Below, piece by piece: positions 56,367 through 64,000 of a DNA stretch of 64,000 nucleotides. Origin of the DNA: Heliocidaris erythrogramma (lineage: Eukaryota > Echinodermata > Echinoidea > Camarodonta > Echinometridae); the NCBI GenBank assembly GCA_025617745.1, contig CM046863.1, positions 4,157,160 to 4,221,159 on the forward strand. The letters are read 5' to 3'. Under the pieces are notes generated by a model. The model did no database searches. It worked only from the letters and a program-made list of their open reading frames with translations, and was not told where the DNA came from. Each line of letters begins with the position of its first letter. Position 1 is the stretch's first letter. A program made the translations under genes and the position numbers.

Positions 56367-56459
56367 TGTGCATGCTCTAAAAACAAATGTAAAACTCGAC
56401 AATGTAAATGCAAGAAGCAAAATAAATGTTGTGGTCCTGGCTGTCGATGCAAAGGTTGT
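56367..56459 (+). other. CXC (tesmin/TSO1-like) cysteine cluster
   Basis: GCACSKNKCKTRQCKCKKQN then KCCGPGCRCKGC: the C-x-C-x4-C-x4-C-x-C-x5-CC-x3-C-x-C-x2-C pattern of CXC repeats, which bind zinc and AT-rich DNA. Only one repeat is present; tesmin-family proteins usually have two. Confidence 0.7.
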
Positions 56460-56683
56460 GAAAATGTTTCTAGTTTTCAAACAGTTCAGAATCAAAAACT
56501 TCGAAGTGAAGATGATACTTTTGTAGATGATGATGAAGAAGATGAAGAAGATGAAGATGATTATGTATCTGGTGATGCTTATGATATTGTTATTTGCTTG
56601 CCAAATATTATGCCAAAGAGATTTTTTTTTTACATACATGTATCCATGTAAATAACATATTTATAGATATATTAATCTATTGA

Positions 56684-58955
56684 TTTGATTTGATTCGTCA
56701 GGTATATTGCAATACAAACATAACCATGCAGGTACCATGACAGGATAGCCCATGAAAGCCGAAATGGCTTATTTCCAGTGGGGTCCTTACCTAAATAACT
56801 GATTAAAAAATACACTAAGAAAAACACATTAGTACGGCTACAAGACTATCGTACACGTACGACAAGTAATAAGAATGTACTAAAGTAGCAAAATAAAACA
56901 TAACATTTTTATAAAGTAGGCGAAGATTACATAAATGTGAAAACAGGACTTACTCAAAGGAAAAAACTATATACAGAAAATCATAATGAAACTATCGATA
57001 ATAAACGTTGGTTACATAAGTCATATAATATAGGAAAAAAACATCTGAGCTACAAAATAGAGAGGAGAAATATAGTTATGGAGTAGACACATTTTTGTGA
57101 TGATGCTTCAATACCCTTTTAAAATGTACAAAAATTCTTAACTGACTTAACATGATTTGGAGGGGAATTCCAGAAAAGAATACCGTTAAAATAAAAGGAA
57201 TTTCCAATTTTACCTTTCCGCTTAGGCATTACGAAATTAAATTGACTATTTCTAGTGTCATGCCCATGAACACTTGAAGAGCGAGTAAAATTATTTGAAA
57301 TATAGTGATCTGCATTAGAGTAAAAAATCTTATGTACATGGTGAATTAAAAGTTGTGATCTAAGGTTTACATGAAGAAGACCAGCTGTTTTAAGTTCACT
57401 CTTCCCAATGTGTGTTCTTGGTGGTAAGTGATTGATAAATCTTACAATCTTATTTTGAATTATTTTTAACTTGTTTTGATCCACCTTGCCTAGACTGCAG
57501 TACCATGCCGCATTATCATAATCAAATAAACATTGTATTAAGGAAAAACTTAAAATGCGTCTTGATTTTAAGTTCATGCAATTTTGATAACGATACAAGA
57601 ATTTTAGACGAGCATTAGCTTTTTTTGACAATACTGTCAACCAAACTTGAGCAAGAAAGATCACTAGCTATATTTAGTCCTAAATACTTCACAGAATCCT
57701 GTCTCTTAATGAGTTGATTGTTATAACTTATATTGAAATCATCAGTATACTTCAGCCTACCCCGCGAACAAAACAAAATACTTTCGGTTTTACCAATATG
57801 TAAGCTAAGCTTATTTGCCGTCATCCAATTAACACAGTTTGATAATTCTAAGCTAAGTTTTTCCCTGATCAGCTTATGATCAGTACCAGAATACAGTAAC
57901 ACACTATCATCCGCGTATAAAAGTAATTTACTGTCGTTGACACAAACACACATATCATTAATGTAGCACATGAAAAGAATAGGACCTGATATGCTCCCCT
58001 GGGGAACTCCGCATCTTATGGGCATAGAATCGGATAGTACATTTTTCAACGAGACAACTTGATGACGATTGGTCAAGTAAGACCTAAACCATTGCACACA
58101 TGCAGAATTTAAACCCATTACTTCTAATTTACTTAACAGTATATTATGGTTAACGGTATCGAAGGCTTTTTGCAGGTCAAGAAGAACCATCCCGACAAAA
58201 CGTCCTTGGGAAATTTCGTTCCTGACAAAATCTAACAGGAGAATAAGACAAGTTTCAGTGGAATAACCATTTCTAAAACCAGATTGAAATTCGTATATTA
58301 TTTTGTTTTCTTAAAAGTAGTTCTCTCATTGGGCATACACACATTTCTCTAGGACCTTCGAGACTATACTTAAAACGCTAATCGGTCTATAATTGCTAAC
58401 ATTAGTTTTCTCTTTCTTTTTATAAAGGGGTGTTACTTTTGCAGTTTTCATTTCATCAGGGAAGGTGGAAGTTGAGATAGATAAGTTAATAATGTAAGTT
58501 AAAGGTTTATACAAATATTTAGCTCCATCCTTCAAAAATCTGGCAGGTACCAAGTCAAGCCCGGTACTTTTTGATATTTTCAACTTATTTAATTCATCTA
58601 AAACAAACTTTTCTTTGACAGGAGAAAAAAGAAAACAACCTTTCGAATCGCCCTTAGTGTCGTATAATTTTTGTATTTTAACACTGGCCGTTCCAAATTC
58701 ATTTGCGCTGCTATCTGGCAGATTACTAGCTAATTTTTCTGCCACAGTTGTGAAATAATTGTTAAATTCGTTCGCTATCCTCATATTATCATGACATAAC
58801 TCCCTTTGGATATTAATAACATTCTCTTTAACATTCTTTTGTTTGTTTTTACAACCTAAATCTTTCAGATTCTTCCACAAATTTTTAGAATCATTCTTAA
58901 GCTCATCAATTTGACTGTGGTTTGGGTTTGTATACTGCCCTATTCTACATGTATG
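56684..58955 (-). mobile_element. LINE, 5'-truncated, minus strand
   Basis: The 3' tail ATCAAATCAAATCAA lies at 56684-56697, the 3' untranslated region to ~57118, then reverse transcriptase coding up to ~58955. The 3' region is repeated on the plus strand at 62943-63380. No endonuclease is present, so truncation lies within the ORF. It sits 33 bp after the stop of the large nuclease frame. Confidence 0.85.
57119..58880 (-). pseudogene. LINE reverse transcriptase ORF, two frameshifts
   Basis: Reading from 58880: KLKISKSTGLDLVPARFLKD, VTPLYKKKEKTNVSNYRPIS (RT entry motifs). After a frame change near 58310 come FQSGFRNGYSTETC, LLDLQKAFDTVNH (first catalytic Asp), GVPQGSISGP and LLLYADDSVLLYSG (catalytic YADD). 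After a second frame change near 57640 the C-terminal region runs to a stop at 57119. Motif order and FRxGYST suggest the CR1/L2-like part of the Jockey superfamily. Inactive. Confidence 0.85.
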
Positions 58956-61694
58956 AGCATTCGCATATGAAGCTGTTACATGCTTGTATAAGATATTGCC
59001 ACTGAGCCAGAGTAGATTTTTGCATTCTTATGATTGCTTTTCTTTTGGATCACATGCCCAATATCTATATTCCAAATATTTGATGTCTTTCTTTTGCTTC
59101 ATACATTGTATTTTGCAGCTTGAGAAAAAAAAAGGACCATGTGTTTTTACAGTACTATAGAACACGGGTGACGTAATATGGCCTTGAAATGCTTGCCTCT
59201 GTTGAGATTACATATGTAATTGTTCTCACTATGAAGTACATGTCCACAGCTTGTTCAGTAGATGGCTTGAACATGAAGTACTAGTATTGATAATTCATGT
59301 TGTACATATGTACTTCCCTTTTTTTTTTAATTTACTTGACAGTGTAGATCGATGTTGAACTTTTACCTCAGTTCAGAAATAACTTGAAAGTGTGTGATTA
59401 ACATGTTGTATTCATGGAAGACTGCATACATTATTTATAATATTCCTTATGTACTGATACTTATAAAAAGGGACTACTACTCATTTGACCATGGTTTTGC
59501 AATATTTATTTGCAGTTCATTTTGAAGTGCATGTACGTGGACATGTTCTTTTTGCCAAACTAGTATAAAGTGTGTGAAACTGGTCCTCTTTTCATTCTTG
59601 CCTACATAATTTTATATTGTAAAGCTAATCTGTATTCTTCATTTAAGATACATGATATGTCTTAATAAAGTTCTTCGTATGTTCGATGAAAAAAAATGAA
59701 AAGAACTTATTTGACTGTTATTACAGTGTATTTCTGTTCTTCAATTTTATATGTTTTTGTGTAATCATGTAGCACAAGACACACAAGAAGTTCAAACATA
59801 ATTTTAATTTTAAATGTAATTAATCAGATTTAATAATAAAGAAAACACATTCAACATTGCAGCCATGATATTAAAATAATATAATTACAAAATTAAAGAC
59901 ATCAATTAAAATACAATATGGTTTAAAAATTGATTCAATTAAATACAACAATAAACAAATTAAAAGTAACACTGGCAATAAAATAAAGAAAAATAAAAGA
60001 AAACTGAAAAATTGCTACGCAGACAAATCTATAAAATGTCCAATCAAACGATTACAGATATACACAAACATAATATTGATAATTATATATTCTAACTTGA
60101 AGTGTAATCAGATATTTGAAATTCAGATACATTCGGATTTATAACGACGTATTTGAAAACATGTAGACATTAATTTAGATACAAGACAGAAAGTTCATTA
60201 GGCAAGACTGTTAGTGTTAATTTGAGTTTGTTATTTTGTTGAAAAATAAATTAAATGCCTTCTTTCTTTACTCCCCAATGCATCTCAGTGGTGTAAAATA
60301 CTTTATCGGGATCAGTAATTATCCCTCAAAACAAACTAATGACAAAAGGGGATGAAAGATAATAAGAAGACACATACGGCACGTACGTGCATGGTTTTTT
60401 TTTGTTAGTCACGATCACCTAACTGATCGCTCTGAATTCATACACAAAAATGAATACATGGGACAACGTTGAGTAGGATAGGAGTTTAGAAAGTGCTCGA
60501 TTGTAAATATTTTCACTCCAAAAATGTCTTGAAGTTATGTTCGTATCAATCTTTTCTCATTTGGAAAAAAAAATTGACGATGGTTCTTTTTTTAAATGTA
60601 TAATTCAGTAAGAAAAGATAAAAATATCGTATGTTTTTGTAAACCGCCGTTCGTGAAAAGTTCGATGAACCAAGTACGAACGCTTCAGCGCAGCCAATCA
60701 GAGAGCTTGCTTCGGCTGACAGACTACAGCCTCAAAATGGACGATACTCTCGAAGAAAGACACTTGGAATTGGACTTTTATTTCTGTGTTCCTGACCTGT
60801 GCATGAAATTAAATGACAAACCATCCGTATGTGTCGGCAGAATATATATCAAAATTGCTTAAAACACCAAAATAACTCAGAGTCGCGATAAAAACAATGG
60901 AATTTGGAGCATTTGTTTGCACTGCATTTAACTATGCACCACAAATCAAAACGCCGACTGTAAATAAATAAATAAAAATCCACTAATTCCAGCCGATTAT
61001 TATATCATGAAAAGGAGCATCTTTTCTTCTACTGGAAAATGTGCACTTTGGATAGGTTTTAAACTTGGTCATAGGTAATAATATTGTTTGAAGCGGCAGA
61101 TGCAGTGGCTAATTACGTATACAGACACATATTAACGTGCCGCGGTCTGGCTGTTGGAGGCAGCAGCACGGGAAGAAGGGAGGAGGGGGACAGGTAAAGA
61201 GAGAGAGAGAGAGAGAGAAAAGGGGTGAGACAGAGGAAGAGGGGGAGGAGATGGCGAGAGGGAGAGAGAGAGAGAGAGAGAGAGAGATCAGATTAGCATA
61301 CATTCATGCTCCAAACTGTACCGTTGAACCAAGGAGTTGCTTGAACCCGTCTGATATGGCGGGGCCCACTTATTATTGCTAGGCTACAGTTTCTCTTACC
61401 TTCTTATCAAATTCAGCGTTATCAGTTTCGAGTAGTAGAAAAGTCCAACAAAGAGCGTGATAAGAAACTGGACATATCTGGCAAGGAAGTCGTGTCTGTG
61501 ACGTAGAATGCATTCGTGCACATTGCAACAGATTACAGACATCATTCCTTTTGAAGTCTATTAACATTAAACGTCATTGCAGAAACAGAGAAGGACATTG
61601 ATGTTTGTCAACTCCTGGATACGGTTTTGATGCTCTGATCGGTGAAACATATTGATATATTCTGAAGATTTTACAAGGTATACAAGAGGACATA
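58956..61694. other. No clear gene; AT-rich spacer and promoter side of the next gene
   Basis: AATAAA at 59664-59669 could be the original poly(A) signal of the nuclease frame, now cut off by the LINE (inference). A (GA)n tract lies at 61197-61287. The region just upstream of 61695 is presumably 5' untranslated sequence of the next gene. A short frame at 60596-60862 has no recognisable domain. Confidence 0.4.
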
Positions 61695-62852
61695 ATGGCA
61701 GGTAAGTGGATCATCGTTTATACCGATGTTTTAGGAGGATTCTTTTCAATTTTCATCTGTACACTGTAAAAAATTACTGTAGGAAGTACAGTAAATTACT
61801 GGCAATCCGGCTGCACAGTAAAATACTGTATCATTTTCTTTTTTACAGTTATATACTGCTTTTTACAGTTTAACTGTAGAATAAACAGTACAATACCGTG
61901 AAAAATACAGTAATTTACTGTGGAGCGGGTTGCCAGTAATTTACTGTAAATTCCTACAGCAATTTTTTACAGTGTATGGTATATTATGTCGGAGTGCCAG
62001 GGGCGTCACGGCGTGGCGGATATTTACTTATTTATTTGTTTATTTCACTTCTTTATGCAGGGTAGTCTTTCAAGTACATAATAAAAAATGGTTTGCCACA
62101 GAGCCCTGATAAATTAAAAACTATACATGAAAAATACATAGTTACAGTTAAAACTGTACAAAATATCACATTGTAAATAATAATAATAATAATAATCTGC
62201 TTTTATATAGCGCCTAATACATCGGTGATGTCTCTATAAGCGCTTTACAGATATATTATTACTCCGGTCATCGGATTCTGGCTTGCCCGCACACAATGTA
62301 TGCACATTCTCCACTCCCTGGGGAATATTCCAGCAATGGGCCGTGGCGCTCACATTGCTAAGCAAACGACATTTAAAACAAAATATCATGAGGTTTATGC
62401 ATGGTTTAGATAATAATAAAAATCAACGATCAGAAAAATTAAACAAAACACAAGACAATAAACTATCTAAATATAAACATAATCGACACTTCACAAAAGA
62501 GCAACATTGAAATAATGATAATTACATTAACATAATATTGTAAGATATGAAAATCAAAATTATATTTAAAGATTCAATGAACATTAAAAACTGAATAAAA
62601 ATTAAGAACAATGAAAAGGACTGGTATAACTACGGTAATCGTGTCATAACTCATAATCATATTTCACTTCATATAGAAGACAAGAGTGAGTTGGTGGACC
62701 CGTCCAACTATGGTGCTTACGACACTGCGTACACACCTAGCCCCTATGGTGCCCCAACAGGTGGGGGTGCACCTCCGGAGTATTATATTCCTGACTACTC
62801 CACACAAGGACATGAGATGCTTTCAAATGCACCCCAAACAACAAGAGTAGCG
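61695..62852 (+). CDS. 5' end of an unknown protein-coding gene (two exons)
   Basis: Exon 1 is 61695-61701 (ATG GCA G|GTAAGT); exon 2 is 62677-62852 (acceptor TTCATATAG, donor GCG|GTAAGC). Joined: MAEDKSELVDPSNYGAYDTA, YTPSPYGAPTGGGAPPEYYI, then PDYSTQGHEMLSNAPQTTRV and A, 61 residues with no frame break. This is a disordered, Pro/Tyr/Gly-rich N-terminus with no signal peptide, of the kind found on the cytoplasmic end of many membrane or trafficking proteins. I do not recognise the family. The rest lies beyond the right edge. Exon 1 carries only seven coding bases, so the start depends on the good splice match and a continuous frame. Confidence 0.6.
61761..61975. mobile_element. MITE family F in the first intron
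   Basis: 215 bp, ends ACACTGTAAAAAATTACTGT and its complement, with repeated TACAGTAATTTACTG blocks throughout. Strongly self-complementary. Confidence 0.75.
62030..62160 (-). mobile_element. Possible LINE 3' end, minus strand
   Basis: The minus strand ends in GAAATAAACAAATAAATAAG after a short non-coding body with GAAAGACTACCCTGCAT. Weak evidence. Confidence 0.3.
62168..62370 (-). mobile_element. tRNA-derived SINE fragment, minus strand
   Basis: (TAA)n tail at 62177-62195, then TATATAGCGCC and CACACAATGTATGCACATTC, which is the complement of the body of the SINE at 35170-35200. The tRNA-like head is absent. Confidence 0.6.
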
Positions 62853-62942
62853 GTAAGCGTTGTATATATACATTAATTATACATGTAAATATTATATGCA
62901 ATACACATACATGTGTATGTGTAAGATTTTTTTACATTTTAA

Positions 62943-63380
62943 AAGGGTATTGAAGCATCATCTGAAAAATGTGTCTACTCCATAACTATATTTCTCCTCT
63001 CCTTTTTGTAGCTCAGATGGTTTTTTCCTATATTATATGACTTATGTAACCAACGTTTATTATCGATAGTTTCATTATGATTTTCTGTATATAGTTTTTT
63101 TCCGTTGAGTAAGTCTTGTTTTCACATTTATGTAATCTTCGCCTACTTTATAAAAATGTTTTATTTTGCTACTTTAGTAGATTCTTATTACTTGTCGTAC
63201 TTGTACGATAGTCTTGTAGCCGTACTAATGTGTTTTCTTAGTGTATTTTTTAATCAGTTATTTAGGTAAGGACCCCATTGGAAATAAGCCATTTCGGCTT
63301 TCATGGGCTATCCTGTCATGGTACCTCGATATGTTTGTATTGCAATATACCTGACGAATAAAATCAAATCAAATCATACA
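62943..63380 (+). mobile_element. LINE 3' untranslated end, plus strand
   Basis: Near-identical to the complement of 56684-57115, from AAAAGGGTATTGAAGCATCA to GACGAATAAAATCAAATCAA. A severely 5'-truncated copy of the same LINE family, 6 kb away in opposite orientation. Lies in the second intron of the unknown gene. Confidence 0.85.
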
Positions 63381-64000
63381 GGGTGAGTACGTAAATTCAA
63401 CCCTAAATGTAGATGCAATCAGTACATATATATTTAATCGAATATACTCATATCCCGTTTCCTTTAATTGGACACCTTAATCATTAAAATCCAATCGTAT
63501 ACAGCTGAACAGTACCATTTTCCCTATTTTGTTTTTAATTCTTTTTTTTTTCTCTTGTTATAATTTAGATGTTTGTGAGTGTTTAGGTTCATATTGTTTT
63601 TGTGCCTAAAGCAATTTGGTTCTGTTTTTCTATTGTCTAATGGGCGATCCAAATTCTACAGGTTTCCTAACCTTCATGGAAAGCCCTGCATAATTTTGTA
63701 TATGTATTTTAATCTATCGTTACCATGTATATTGATATTATCTTGAGAAATAAAATTGAATTGAATTGAATTAAATATTCATGTCAAATTTGACTCTGCC
63801 TAAGATTTGAAGGAAAACCCAAGGTTGGCTGAATGATCTCCATTTCAGTTGAATGCACTCACAAATAATATAAATAAATAACTCCTGAACACACTCAGCC
63901 CAAACTTCATTCAAAGGCGATTCTGACATACTTTTTGAAAATGGTTGGTGCTCAATTATCCGTCATCGCAGTTTGGTGAGCAGCCTATGAAATAAAAATA
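63381..64000. other. Intronic spacer with a second LINE tail
   Basis: No exon seen. About 63480-63778 looks like another LINE 3' end: non-coding, ending AAATAAAATTGAATTGAATT with a (GAATT)n tail. Confidence 0.4.

Larger units (their letters stand above)
53211..56651 (+). pseudogene. Large FEN1/PIN-like nuclease + CXC-domain protein, one in-frame stop
   Basis: One frame of 1,147 codons, broken only by TAA at 53679-53681 (codon 157). Codon 1 is not ATG; the first in-frame ATG is codon 39 (53325), so the 5' end may be truncated or spliced. Numbered from 53211: GDGAT (120-124) and LGDWHILKNF (146-155); a helical region; a basic stretch (~507-547); then apparent PIN/FEN1-like motifs: DVCIIIEGMNIIYSSP (611-626), RILFDQ (657-662), EETDSQIWLH (775-784), SIDRDIGMIG (797-806) and CSGCDFVSYFAHLGKG (865-880), which match the E-x-D, S-x-D-x-D and G-x-D...G-x-G acid and H3TH motifs of 5' nucleases. 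At 1053-1083 ten Cys form a CXC (tesmin/TSO1-like) DNA-binding cluster, followed by an acidic run. No introns. Function is inferred; it may be a mobile-element protein or a retained orphan. Confidence 0.7.

Noticed and set aside
60596..60862. 88-codon frame as a gene or exon
   Set aside because: No domain, no splice sites or conserved context recognised; could be chance in AT-rich DNA.
1..64000. CRISPR arrays, operons, ribosome-binding sites, riboswitches
   Set aside because: The window is clearly animal nuclear DNA; tandem repeats seen lack CRISPR spacing and identity.

Overview
The window looks like nuclear DNA of an invertebrate animal, most likely an echinoderm such as a sea urchin. It is AT-rich, has long introns with GT-AG splice sites, and is full of tRNA-derived SINEs, LINE fragments, Penelope-like elements, short inverted-repeat transposons (MITEs) and simple repeats. 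The species guess is inference from repeat style and from the type of receptor gene present. Nothing bacterial or viral is seen.

Layout. 1-9.8 kb is a nested repeat field: two copies of a ~2 kb element carrying a decayed mariner/Tc1-like transposase tail, two LINE endonuclease fragments, and a broken Penelope-like element (PLE) with a hammerhead-ribozyme-like motif. 9.8-28.4 kb is gene-poor DNA with MITEs, minisatellites, microsatellites and one SINE; it may be the upstream intron of the receptor gene. 28,424-48,404 (+) holds the main gene, a GABA-B receptor subunit 2 (GABBR2) orthologue. Eighteen coding exons give 948 residues in one continuous frame: most of the Venus-flytrap ectodomain, seven membrane helices, a coiled coil and a long cytoplasmic tail. 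The exons for the signal peptide and start of lobe 1 lie outside the window or were not recognised. Two exons (5 and 12) have decayed tandem copies just upstream. The introns hold a PLE with a twin-priming-like inversion, SINEs, LINE tails and several MITE families.

48.4-53.2 kb is intergenic, with a LINE tail and a 323 bp foldback. 53,211-56,651 (+) is one uninterrupted exon-like reading frame of 1,147 codons with a single in-frame TAA. It encodes a large protein with an apparent FEN1/PIN-like nuclease core, a CXC (tesmin/TSO1-like) cysteine cluster and an acidic tail. This is the least conventional object in the window and may belong to a mobile element. A frameshifted LINE (56.7-58.95 kb, minus) sits directly behind it. 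At 61,695-62,852 (+) the first two coding exons of another gene begin; the rest lies beyond the right edge. The last kilobase is LINE 3' ends.

The genes have no evident functional link. The receptor gene is ordinary host neurobiology (obligate partner of GABBR1, G-protein coupling). The rest of the window is mostly the record of transposable-element activity around it. All calls come from reading the sequence; no database search was run.
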